10,088 nt of DNA, taken from Actinobacteria bacterium UBA4719 (lineage in GTDB: Bacteria > Actinomycetota > Actinomycetes > Actinomycetales > Dermatophilaceae). A program made the translations under genes and the position numbers. Below the pieces are notes generated by a model. That model was not told the DNA's origin. It searched no databases and saw only the letters and a program-made list of their open reading frames with translations. The DNA lies in NCBI GenBank assembly GCA_002404345.1, contig DHJN01000099.1:1-10088 (forward strand), written 5' to 3'. This document shows, in pieces, positions 1 through 5,451 of the stretch (position 1 is its first letter; each line of letters begins with the position of its first letter).

Positions 1-32
1 CACCCACCACCGCACCAACAGCGGCACCCTGA
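1..32 (+). CDS. Possible C-terminal tail of a convergent gene (partial)
   Basis: Frame 3 reads PTTAPTAAP and then TGA at 30-32. A Pro/Thr/Ala-rich tail followed by a stop, facing the end of trpG, would fit the end of a serine/threonine kinase such as PknB, which is convergent with trpG in mycobacteria. Only nine codons are visible, so this rests on gene order and composition. A perfect 6-bp hairpin, CACCCT-GAG-AGGGTG at 25-39, overlaps the stop and could be a weak terminator between the convergent genes. Bases 40-93 show nothing else recognisable. Confidence 0.3.
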   Translation, partial: PTTAPTAAP

Positions 33-93
33 GAGGGTGGGCGACGCGAGTGCAAAGCTGGCCGGACCCACCGCCAATGAGTGACCGAGATGG

Positions 94-795
94 CTAGGTC
101 ACGGCCACCATCCTGGCCACACCGGCTGCATCGTGGACCAGCGGACTCAGTCCCTGCGACCGGCTGACCGCGTCCACCAGGCCGCAGGTCTGCAGCCAGT
201 TGGCGAACAGCCGGTGCCCGCCCTGGGTCAGCACGCTCTCGGGGTGGAACTGCACCCCCTCCAGAGGCAGGGTGCGGTGACGGACCGCCATGATCACCCC
301 GGACTCGGTCCGCGCCGTCGTGATCAGGTCATCGGTGATGGTGGCGGGGTCGATGGTCAGCGAGTGATAGCGCGTGGCGGTGAACGGCGACGGCAGACCC
401 TGCAGCACGCCGGTACCGTCGTGGCGCACCACCGAGGTCTTGCCGTGCAGGAGCTCCGGCGCCCGGTTGACCGTGGCACCGAAGACGACGCCGAGCGCCT
501 GATGTCCCAGACAGACTCCGAGCATGGGCTGGTTGCGCTCGGCACAACCGGAGATCATCGCCATCGAGACTCCGGCCTCCTGCGGGGTGCCGGGACCGGG
601 TGAGATCAGGACTCCGTCGAAGTCGGCGGCATCGGCCGGCAGAAGCGCGTCGTTGCGTGCGACCTCGCAGTCGGCACCGAGCTGTTGCAGATAGCCGACG
701 ATGGTAAAGACGAAGCTGTCGTAGTTGTCCACCACCAGGATGCGAGGGGCACGCGGGGCAGCAGCGCGGCTGTTCATTGCTTTGTTGTTGTTCAC
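94..795 (-). CDS. trpG: Anthranilate / aminodeoxychorismate synthase component II (glutamine amidotransferase)
   Basis: This class I glutamine amidotransferase releases ammonia from glutamine for a chorismate-using partner, giving anthranilate (tryptophan) or 4-amino-4-deoxychorismate (folate). Numbering from the internal Met at 777, the family motifs are DNYDSF (17-22), PGPGTP (60-65), the nucleophile elbow GVCLGHQ with Cys89, and QFHPES with His178 and Glu180, so the triad is complete. The protein ends near residue 227, the usual family length. I chose the GTG at 795 because GAAGG (806-810) lies 10 nt upstream, while the ATG at 777 (227 aa) has no ribosome-binding site. The same GAAGG touches the stop of the preceding small gene, suggesting coupling. 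It is the last gene of a four-gene operon. No synthase component I is visible, so TrpG and PabA cannot be separated; a shared amphibolic subunit is possible. Confidence 0.9.
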   Translation of the reverse strand: MNNNKAMNSRAAAPRAPRILVVDNYDSFVFTIVGYLQQLGADCEVARNDALLPADAADFDGVLISPGPGTPQEAGVSMAMISGCAERNQPMLGVCLGHQALGVVFGATVNRAPELLHGKTSVVRHDGTGVLQGLPSPFTATRYHSLTIDPATITDDLITTARTESGVIMAVRHRTLPLEGVQFHPESVLTQGGHRLFANWLQTCGLVDAVSRSQGLSPLVHDAAGVARMVAVT

Positions 796-808
796 TTCGA
801 TGCAGCCT

Positions 809-1018
809 TCACGGGGCAGAGGTGGTGAGTCGGGGGGAGTTGAGTCGGGGGGAGTGCAGTCCGAACTGGACGGAGTTGTCGTTGAACGGCATGAACGGTG
901 CGATCGCGGGGAACAGCCAGAGGAAGCAGACCGCGACCACGACGCCAACCAGGATCAGCGACAGAAAGGCCTTGACCTGCCACGGGCCGGGGAGCAGGCG
1001 CCACAGGGGTCCGTACAT
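809..1018 (-). CDS. Small single-pass membrane protein between sortase and trpG
   Basis: This 69-residue protein begins MYGPLWRLLPGP and has one hydrophobic segment at about 14-40, followed by the short motif PFMPFNDNSV. I recall similar very small proteins at this place in actinobacteria, between the class E sortase and trpG; no function is known to me. The ATG at 1018 follows the sortase stop TGA (1022-1020) by one base, which suggests translational coupling. A longer reading from 1069 would overlap the sortase gene by about 50 nt and is less likely. The stop at 811-809 merges with the trpG ribosome-binding site. The last 15 residues come from a 15-bp in-frame tandem duplication (826-855) that gives HSPRL-NSPRL, so the tail after residue 55 is probably not conserved. 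Confidence 0.7.
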   Translation of the reverse strand: MYGPLWRLLPGPWQVKAFLSLILVGVVVAVCFLWLFPAIAPFMPFNDNSVQFGLHSPRLNSPRLTTSAP

Positions 1019-1019
1019 C

Positions 1020-1751
1020 TCAGCCCACCGCCCCCGCCGGAGCAGCCATGAACGACGCAGGAAGACCACTGGCCCTGGGGATGCGCTTCACGAGCTTGGC
1101 AAACACGACATAACGTTCGCGCGCGCTGAACTTTGGATGGCAGGTGGTCATCGTCATCCAGGCCTGCGTCGGTTGGACACCCGGGTGCTGCGGCACACTG
1201 GCAATGACGTCCGCGTGGTCCGGAGTGACGATCACGTGACGGTCGACGGCATACACGATGTAGCCGGCCTTGGTCTCGACCACGACGAGGTCCCCCTTCT
1301 GGAGCAGGTCTATGTTGTGGAACGGCCGACCATATGTCGTGCGGTGCCCGGCGACGGCGAAGTTGCCGACCCGACCCGGCATGGCCGTGTTGGGGTAGTG
1401 TCCGACGCCTTTGGTCAGCGTGTCGTGATCGGTATTCTCCAGCACGGGCCGGGCGTAGTCAGCGCCGAGACGCGGGATCCGCACGATCGCGAAAGCCTCG
1501 CCGAAGGGGACGTTCTTCAGGGTGAAGATCGCGTCCGGTCCACCTGCCCGTCCGAGGGAGCGCCCGAGCGAGCGCCCGGGAGCATCCGCCTGACCGAACC
1601 CGCGCTCGAGAGCCTGGACGGTGCCGGCTTGTTCGCGGTTGGCGGTCACGTCAGTCCACCAGAGCTGCCACGACACGAACAGCAACAGCAGGAGACCGGC
1701 AGTGATGAGCACCTCGCCGAGGGTGCGGACCACCCAGCGCAGCACCTTCAT
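1020..1751 (-). CDS. Class E sortase (membrane transpeptidase)
   Basis: Sortases cut a C-terminal sorting signal (LAxTG type for class E) and join the surface protein to the cell wall. The 243-residue protein has a cytoplasmic N-terminus and one membrane segment at about 14-32, then a linker with the repeat GRSLGRSLGR (60-68), then the sortase barrel. The catalytic residues are visible: His136 in AGHRTTYG, Cys204 in MTTCHPKFSA, and Arg213 nine residues after the Cys, the usual spacing. The TTC-x-P context is typical of class E. The gene starts 10 nt after the DUF881 stop and its own stop is one base from the next ATG, so it is mid-operon. No sorting substrate is encoded in this window. A housekeeping role in anchoring is inferred from family and location. 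Confidence 0.9.
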   Translation of the reverse strand: MKVLRWVVRTLGEVLITAGLLLLLFVSWQLWWTDVTANREQAGTVQALERGFGQADAPGRSLGRSLGRAGGPDAIFTLKNVPFGEAFAIVRIPRLGADYARPVLENTDHDTLTKGVGHYPNTAMPGRVGNFAVAGHRTTYGRPFHNIDLLQKGDLVVVETKAGYIVYAVDRHVIVTPDHADVIASVPQHPGVQPTQAWMTMTTCHPKFSARERYVVFAKLVKRIPRASGLPASFMAAPAGAVG

Positions 1752-1761
1752 TGTCGTCCCG

Positions 1762-2517
1762 TCATTCCTTGGCCCTCGCGTTCAACAGACCCAGGCTTCC
1801 CGCGTATGCCGGAAAGGTGGCCCGATCCTTGCTGTTCACGTCGTAGACCAACCCGAGCAGGTCGGCATACTGGCGGTAGATCGTGACCGGCGGGCTCTTG
1901 TCCAACGCGCCGCGCATGGTCGACACGTCACCGATCGCCTGGATGACGTAGGGCGGTGAGTAGACCCGACCCTGCAGGATCAAGGTGTTTCCCACGCACC
2001 GCACGGCGCTGGTCGAGATGACGCGCTGATCCTGCAACATCATCGCCTCCGCGCCCCCGGCCCACAACGCGTTGACCACGCTCTGGACGTCCTGCTGATG
2101 CACGACGATGTCATCGGCGGTGAAATCCTTGGGCAGGCTCGCCGCGGTGCGTTTGGCGTCATCCAGGGTGACTGACAGCGCTGGGCCGGTCACCGCCTGC
2201 GTGCCGACGGTGAGCGAGAGCCTGGCGGCCTCGGCGCGCAGTCGGGCCACCCGGGCGCTGCCCGGAGCCGCCCGGGCGGTCAGCGCGTCCACCTCACCCT
2301 GCAACTGCTGCACGGACGCCGCACGCTCGCGCACCGCCCGGTCCTGGGCACGAACGACATCGACCAGGTCGGAGCGGCCGGAGGAGCGCAGGTCGGTGCC
2401 CTGCGAAATCTGTGCGCTGGTCGCAAACAACAGGCCCGCCCCGACGGCAACCACCGGCACGACGGCAGCCCAGCCCCAGAGCCACCATGGCCTGCCAAGG
2501 TGCAGGTGTACAGCCAT
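1762..2517 (-). CDS. DUF881 family membrane-anchored protein
   Basis: The 251-residue protein has a short cytoplasmic N-terminus, a membrane segment at about 13-33, a probable coiled coil at about 48-105 (Arg/Ala/Leu/Glu-rich), and a DUF881 domain from about 110 to 230. The recognisable family signature is RVYSPPYVIQAIGD (184-197), with a preceding stretch around VVNALWAGGAEAMMLQDQRV (147-166). DUF881 proteins sit beside crgA and the sortase in many actinobacteria and are thought to be extracytoplasmic; their biochemical role is unknown. The start is well supported by AGGAGG (2523-2528) five bases before the ATG. It is the first gene of the minus-strand operon and diverges from crgA across 92 bp. 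Confidence 0.88.
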   Translation of the reverse strand: MAVHLHLGRPWWLWGWAAVVPVVAVGAGLLFATSAQISQGTDLRSSGRSDLVDVVRAQDRAVRERAASVQQLQGEVDALTARAAPGSARVARLRAEAARLSLTVGTQAVTGPALSVTLDDAKRTAASLPKDFTADDIVVHQQDVQSVVNALWAGGAEAMMLQDQRVISTSAVRCVGNTLILQGRVYSPPYVIQAIGDVSTMRGALDKSPPVTIYRQYADLLGLVYDVNSKDRATFPAYAGSLGLLNARAKE

Positions 2518-2609
2518 TGGGGCCTCCTGCCTGCGACTCGGGGTGTGGAGCCTCTACGCTAGGGCAAATACCTGTCGCACGATGAACCGCCCATTGAAGG
2601 AGCTACCCC
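2518..2609. promoter_or_regulatory. Divergent DUF881-operon / crgA intergenic promoter region
   Basis: This 92-bp gap must hold promoters for both directions. A TANNNT-type -10 box TACGCT (2555-2560) faces crgA. On the other strand TAGCGT (2561-2556) overlaps it by five bases, so the two -10 boxes may be nested and expression mutually exclusive. No convincing -35 is visible for either. The crgA ribosome-binding site GAAGGAG (2596-2602) and the DUF881 site AGGAGG (2523-2528) lie at opposite ends. Box assignment is by eye only. Confidence 0.35.
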
Positions 2610-2879
2610 GTGCCCGAGTCCAAGGGACGCGCGAAGCCCACGCACACCCCCCCGCCCCCGCGCCGTGGCAAGATGACCATGGCCAACCCGCCGTGGTTTG
2701 TGCCCGTCATGCTCGGCCTGATGCTCCTGGGCCTGCTCTGTGTCGTGATCTTCTACGTCACCGCGGCGGCCTCGAGCACCGCCGCCGCTTACCCGGTCCC
2801 CGGGTTCAACTACTGGAACCTGGCGATCGGTTTCGGCCTCATGGTCAGCGGATTCCTGATGACCACGCGCTGGCGCTGA
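2610..2879 (+). CDS. crgA: Cell division protein CrgA
   Basis: CrgA is a small inner-membrane protein of the actinobacterial divisome. It is known to contact FtsZ, FtsQ and penicillin-binding proteins in mycobacteria and to affect septation in Streptomyces. The 89-residue product shows the family plan: a basic, proline-rich cytoplasmic N-terminus starting MPESKGR, membrane segment 1 at about 30-52, a short outside loop containing FNYWN (66-70), membrane segment 2 at about 71-86, and the end TTRWR, matching the usual MRW-type terminus. It starts with GTG, seven bases after GAAGGAG (2596-2602). It diverges from the DUF881-sortase-trpG operon and was originally convergent with the rhomboid gene, now separated by about 3.4 kb of mobile DNA. 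The downstream terminator appears to have been split by that insertion. Confidence 0.93.
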   Translation: MPESKGRAKPTHTPPPPRRGKMTMANPPWFVPVMLGLMLLGLLCVVIFYVTAAASSTAAAYPVPGFNYWNLAIGFGLMVSGFLMTTRWR

Positions 2880-2907
2880 GCGGGTGCAGTCAACAGCCTG
2901 AACCGAG

Positions 2908-2939
2908 TTATCCACAGGCGTTGTCCCCAATGGGGATAA
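2908..2939. promoter_or_regulatory. Cluster of DnaA-box-like 9-mers
   Basis: Three 9-mers lie within 32 bp: TTATCCACA (2908-2916, a perfect match to the classical DnaA box), TTGTCCCCA (2921-2929, one base from the actinobacterial form TTGTCCACA), and TTATCCCCA on the minus strand (2939-2931). The last two are inverted around a single A and also form a stem of eight pairs, including one G-T, with loop AAT. The cluster is 28 bp after the crgA stop. It could bind DnaA, act as a hairpin for crgA mRNA, or both. No AT-rich unwinding region is visible, so it is not an origin by itself. Confidence 0.45.
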
Positions 2940-2989
2940 ATGACAAGGGTGTAGTTCCTCGTCCAGAAGGATGGCGGTTCCTGCGTCAG

Positions 2990-3004
2990 CGTGAGCCTTG
3001 GCGC
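2990..3004 (+). terminator. Left arm of the split crgA/rhomboid terminator hairpin
   Basis: The 15-mer CGTGAGCCTTGGCGC pairs at 13 of 15 positions with GAGCCCAGGCTCACG at 6340-6354. With the mobile block and one TAA copy removed, the two arms face each other across a 3-nt TAA loop. There is no T-run on either side, which is common for terminators in high-GC actinobacteria. The hairpin would have lain between the convergent crgA and rhomboid genes. Confidence 0.6.
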
Positions 3005-3007
3005 TAA
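3005..3007. repeat. TAA target-site duplication, left copy
   Basis: TAA directly precedes the outer left terminal repeat (CTGGGTTTGTCCC from 3008) and is repeated directly after the outer right terminal repeat, at 6337-6339. A 3-bp TNA duplication fits several IS5-family groups. Three bases alone could match by chance, but the rebuilt hairpin and rhomboid stop codon support it. Confidence 0.6.
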
Positions 3008-3031
3008 CTGGGTTTGTCCCTATTCAGGACT
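3008..3031 (+). repeat. Left terminal inverted repeat of element 1
   Basis: The sequence begins CTGGGTTTGTCCCTATTC and continues AGGACT. It pairs as an inverted repeat with 4642-4619 (18/24). It also shares the 13-bp tip with the ends of element 2, apart from one T for G. On the minus strand, bases 3030-3016 form a five-pair hairpin with loop GAATA, just inside the end. Confidence 0.65.
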
Positions 3032-3300
3032 CACCGGCTTCCCTTGACCACCCCCACTGCCGCGGAGGTAGTACTTGGTTGCCTTCCAGCCGCCACCCGA
3101 CCTTGCAGGTGATCTTGTGCTGGTTCCGACCCAGGGCCCCTTCGTGTAGCGAGGTGGCAGTCGGCTCTTGACCCGGCTCATCCAGGTGCAGACGCGGTAC
3201 GCGCGTCAGGCGGCCGCTGGTAGCGGCGAGGCTTTCGGTGGTGCGATGTAGCGGGCGAGGTTCACTGCGGCGTTCACGTCCCGGTCGATGACCAGGCCGC
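3008..3300 (-). ncRNA. Probable omega-RNA (reRNA) region of TnpB
   Basis: TnpB nucleases use an RNA made from the 3' end of their own gene and the right end of the element, with the guide taken from the DNA just outside. Here about 198 bp separates the tnpB stop from the element end and holds no gene. On the minus strand it contains several small hairpins: GACGCG/CGCGTC around the stop codon (3207-3191), ACCT-GCA-AGGT (3110-3100), a CCAGC/GCTGG pair, and GTCC/GGGAC beside the end (3030-3016). If the element end is at 3008, the guide would begin TTAGCGCCAAGG, copying the left terminator arm. Boundaries are approximate; the 5' end inside tnpB is a guess. Confidence 0.45.
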
Positions 3301-4576
3301 AGGCGCCGCAGGCGTAGACCCGGTCCGACAGCGTCAGGGCGGCGTTGATGGTCCCGCACCCGGAACACGTCTTCGACGACGGGAACCATCGGTCCGCGAC
3401 CACAACCTCGGTGCCATACCAGGTGGCCTTGTACTCGAGCTGGCGCCGGAACTGCCCGAACGCGGCGTCGGAGACGTGACGGGCCAGTGCCCGCAGTTGA
3501 AGCATCCCGGCCACGTTCAGATCCTCGATCGTGACGGACGTGTACCCGCGGGCGAGCTCAGTGGTGATGTTGTGGAGCAGGTTGCCGCGCAGGTAAGCGA
3601 TCCGGGCGTGCATCTTGCCCAGGCGTCGTGCTGCCTTATTCCGGCCACCGGAGTCCCTCTTGGTTCTCGAGTAGGACTGGTTGGCCAGCTTCAGGCGTGC
3701 CTGGGCGTACTGCAGTGCTTTCACCCCCGCCCACGTGTGCAGCACACGTCCTTGTCCATCAGCGACGACCGCGAGTGTCTTGACCCCGAGGTCCACACCC
3801 ACCGGAGCTCGGCGTCCGTTCTTCGGGCTGCGACGCTGGTGGTGCAGCTGCGCCGCGACACCCGTGATGGCGACAACCCAACGACCGCGCTCGAACCGGA
3901 AGCTGGCCGCGTACACGTGGAACCGGCCGGACCCGAGCATCTTGGCGAGCTTGCCGGTGTGCTCGTGAACTCGAAGCCCGCCGAGCTTCGGGAACCGCAG
4001 GCCCCGTGGACCGGTTGCCCGCACGGGAGACGTCTGCCCGGGCCTGGATTTCGACCGGAGCCGGAACGCCGGCGCGGTCGTGTGTCGGCTCTTGAACCGG
4101 GGGAACCCGGCCGCCTTGCCGGCCCGTTCGCCCTTGCGGGACTTCGACCAGTTAGCGAGCGCGCGGGCGGCGTTGACCGACGCGCACTCGAACACGTCCG
4201 TGGACACCTCGCCTCGCCACGGCAGCCCGCGGACCTCGTTACCGGCCTCGTCGAGACTGACGCTGGCATCGGAGGCGCGGCCATCCTTCCAGGCGTTCAT
4301 GTGGTTGATGAACGACACCCTCGACCACGACAACGTCGGTGTGAGGTCTCTCTCCGCCACCCCATAGGAGCGTTCGGCGGCACGCTGGCCGAGGTTGGCC
4401 TTGACCCGCCCGAGGTGGTGGTTGTACGCCAGCCGGGCGGCGCCCGCGTGTGCGAGGAGGGTCTGGTGCTGCTCGCGGTTCGGGTCCAGGGTGAACCGGA
4501 ACGTCGTAGACCGCGACAAGGGCACACCTGTGTGGGAGACCAGCACGAGGCTGGGCTTCTCGACCGCGACATCCAT
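3206..4576 (-). CDS. tnpB: RNA-guided nuclease TnpB (OrfB family)
   Basis: TnpB is the RuvC-type, omega-RNA-guided DNA nuclease ancestral to Cas12. From the ATG at 4576 the protein has 456 residues. The N-terminal wedge/helical part opens with STTFRFTLDP and AGAARLAYNHHL. The C-terminal half holds a complete catalytic set: Asp262 in GVDLGVKTLAVV, Glu351 in TIEDLNVAGM, and a DRDVNAAVNL motif (431-440). The four-Cys zinc ribbon has CSGC (404-407) and CGAC (423-426). The reading frame is intact, so activity is plausible. The start is uncertain: no clear ribosome-binding site precedes 4576, GTG at 4525 is possible, and the frame stays open upstream into element 2, where a start at 4660 is not credible. 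No tnpA accompanies it, so the usual IS605/IS607 partner is absent. Confidence 0.9.
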   Translation of the reverse strand: MDVAVEKPSLVLVSHTGVPLSRSTTFRFTLDPNREQHQTLLAHAGAARLAYNHHLGRVKANLGQRAAERSYGVAERDLTPTLSWSRVSFINHMNAWKDGRASDASVSLDEAGNEVRGLPWRGEVSTDVFECASVNAARALANWSKSRKGERAGKAAGFPRFKSRHTTAPAFRLRSKSRPGQTSPVRATGPRGLRFPKLGGLRVHEHTGKLAKMLGSGRFHVYAASFRFERGRWVVAITGVAAQLHHQRRSPKNGRRAPVGVDLGVKTLAVVADGQGRVLHTWAGVKALQYAQARLKLANQSYSRTKRDSGGRNKAARRLGKMHARIAYLRGNLLHNITTELARGYTSVTIEDLNVAGMLQLRALARHVSDAAFGQFRRQLEYKATWYGTEVVVADRWFPSSKTCSGCGTINAALTLSDRVYACGACGLVIDRDVNAAVNLARYIAPPKASPLPAAA

Positions 4577-4618
4577 GGGCACACAGCTGATGGTGCCAGA
4601 CGCCACCGACAAAGCAGC

Positions 4619-4642
4619 AGTCGCGATTAGGGACACACCCTC
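4619..4642 (-). repeat. Right terminal inverted repeat of element 1
   Basis: Read on the minus strand from 4642 it begins GAGGGTGTGTCCCTAATC and continues GCGACT, matching the left end of element 1 at 18 of 24 positions. The terminal dinucleotide is GA rather than the CT seen at the other three ends, so this end may be damaged. Confidence 0.6.
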
Positions 4643-4658
4643 TGACTGGGTGTGTCCC
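4630..4658. repeat. Palindrome formed by two abutting element ends
   Basis: GGGACACACCC (4630-4640) and GGGTGTGTCCC (4648-4658) are perfect 11-bp inverted copies separated by TCTGACT. The palindrome is the junction between element 1 and element 2 with TGA (4643-4645) between their tips. It resembles the end-to-end junction of tandem insertion sequences rather than an operator or terminator. Confidence 0.7.
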
Positions 4659-4662
4659 ATTT
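4646..4662 (+). repeat. Left terminal inverted repeat of element 2
   Basis: CTGGGTGTGTCCCATTT is an exact inverted copy of 6336-6320. The match stops after 17 bases. Bases 4681-4699, just inside, form a second hairpin of eight pairs (GGGAGCGC-AAC-GCGCTCTC, one G-T). It could shield hicAB from outside transcription or be part of the transposase recognition end; which is unknown. Confidence 0.8.
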
Positions 4663-4768
4663 CTCCGGACCGATGAGCCTGGGAGCGCAACGCGCTCTCA
4701 TGCCGATGTGCGGACGACCCTTGGCCTCCGGCACCTGAGGAGAGCGACGCCGAGGCCGAGCGATGACC

Positions 4769-4803
4769 TTGTCTAGTGGTACTGCCCGCGGTACCATCAA
4801 TGG
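4769..4803 (+). promoter_or_regulatory. hicAB promoter with operator-like palindrome
   Basis: A -35-like TTGTCT (4769-4774) and a -10-like TACCAT (4792-4797) are 17 bp apart, each matching the consensus at 4 of 6 positions. An inverted repeat TGGTACTGC-CC-GCGGTACCA (4777-4796, eight of nine pairs) lies between the boxes and covers the first bases of the -10. It is well placed for autorepression by the ribbon-helix-helix domain of HicB. Transcription would begin about 4804, exactly at the hicA GTG, giving a leaderless message. Confidence 0.5.
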
Positions 4804-5049
4804 GTGGCGTCCGTGGAGAAGATCGTCTCTGGCATGAGAGACAACCCCAAGAACGTCCGCTACGAGGACCTCAACAAGGTTTGTGAACATTACTTCGGCC
4901 CGCCGAGCACCACGGGCGGATCCCATGCCGTATTCAAGACGCCTTGGCCCGGCGACCCTCGCGTGAACATCCAGAACGACAAAGGAAAGGCCAAGCCGTA
5001 CCAGGTGCGGCAGGTCCTCGCGGCAATCGACATGAAGGAGGCACAGTGA
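4804..5049 (+). CDS. hicA: HicA family toxin (mRNA interferase)
   Basis: HicA toxins are small, ribosome-independent mRNA endonucleases with a double-stranded-RNA-binding fold and a catalytic histidine. The 81-residue product has the family plan: an N-terminal helix and KNVRYEDLNKVCEHY segment, the GGSHAVFKTP motif with the probable catalytic His41, and the C-terminal KPYQVRQVLAAI helix. The length is normal. GTG at 4804 is chosen because it coincides with the start point predicted from the -10 box at 4792-4797; there is no ribosome-binding site, as expected for a leaderless gene. A start at GTG 4813 is the alternative. An inverted repeat GTCTCT-GGCATG-AGAGAC (4825-4842) sits near the 5' end. 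The stop overlaps the hicB start (TGATG). It lies inside element 2. Confidence 0.9.
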   Translation: MASVEKIVSGMRDNPKNVRYEDLNKVCEHYFGPPSTTGGSHAVFKTPWPGDPRVNIQNDKGKAKPYQVRQVLAAIDMKEAQ

Positions 5050-5396
5050 TGCAGACCGTTTCCCGGCCCGACGTTTCGCACTACACGTATCGCGTGACCT
5101 GGTCGAGCGAGGATGACGAATTCGTCGCCGCGTGCGTTGAGTTCCCCTCCCTGTCTTGGTTGGCTTCGTCCCAGGTGGAGGCCCTAACTGGCCTCGACGA
5201 TCTGATCGCCGAGACCGTGGCAGACATGCAGGAACAGGGAGAGACCGTTCCCCAACCATTGTCCGAGCGCAGGTACTCGGGGAAATTCAATCTACGCGTG
5301 GGCGAAAGCCTGCACCGCCGACTCGCCCTCGAAGCTGCAGAGGAACAGGTGAGCATCAACCAGCTGGTGATCCGCAGACTCACGGACGCTGGTTAG
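5049..5396 (+). CDS. hicB: HicB family antitoxin
   Basis: HicB neutralises HicA by direct binding and usually represses the operon. The 115-residue protein has an N-terminal HicB fold (partial RNase H-like), visible as TYRVTWSSEDDEFVAACVEFPSLSW (split here across residues 13-37) and the helix around EALTGLDDLIAETVADM (44-60). Its C-terminal ribbon-helix-helix DNA-binding domain runs from about 77: GKFNLRVGESLHRRLALEAA then SINQLVIRRL. The ATG overlaps the hicA stop, and AAGGAGG (5035-5041) precedes it by seven bases, a strong site that would favour excess antitoxin over the leaderless toxin. The order toxin-antitoxin is normal for hicAB. It converges on the transposase gene, 55 bp away; that gap holds no visible terminator. 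Confidence 0.92.
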   Translation: MQTVSRPDVSHYTYRVTWSSEDDEFVAACVEFPSLSWLASSQVEALTGLDDLIAETVADMQEQGETVPQPLSERRYSGKFNLRVGESLHRRLALEAAEEQVSINQLVIRRLTDAG

Positions 5397-5451
5397 GACC
5401 ACGCCGCACGTCCTATCTTTGCCGCATTCCGCGCGACGACCCGCCCCCCGG

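Larger units (their letters stand above)
3008..4642 (-). mobile_element. Element 1: TIR-bounded element carrying only tnpB
   Basis: This 1635-bp unit has its own pair of inverted ends. The left end, from 3008 rightwards, and the right end, from 4642 leftwards, agree at 18 of 24 positions: core GGGT-K-TGTCCCTA-W-TC, then GACT. The inner bases TAWTC differ from the ATTT of element 2, so these ends belong together. It encodes tnpB but neither a Y1 (IS605) nor a serine (IS607) transposase, and no DDE transposase. It therefore looks non-autonomous and could be moved by an IS5-type enzyme such as that of element 2. That last step is inference from end similarity. Confidence 0.55.

Noticed and set aside
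1553..1583. GRSLGRSLGR repeat in the sortase linker as a functional motif
   Set aside because: It is a short low-complexity slippage repeat in a linker that is variable in class E sortases; no further signal.
777..1886. Long plus-strand open frame across the sortase gene
   Set aside because: It is a high-GC shadow with no recognisable domain, opposite an intact sortase with full catalytic residues.
3476..4630. 384-residue plus-strand open frame
   Set aside because: It lies wholly opposite tnpB, whose catalytic motifs are intact. Its composition is typical of a GC-rich antisense frame.
4630..4658. Perfect 11-bp inverted repeat read as a terminator or repressor site
   Set aside because: Both arms match the terminal repeats at 3008 and 6336, so the palindrome is better explained as two element ends meeting.
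4577..4690. Longer tnpB open frame starting at 4690 or at ATG 4660
   Set aside because: These starts lie in element 2 or its terminal repeat, and the residues there match no TnpB domain. The conserved protein begins near STTFRFTLDP.
4627..5259. 210-residue minus-strand open frame across hicAB
   Set aside because: hicA and hicB are complete, correctly spaced and recognisable on the plus strand, so this is a shadow.
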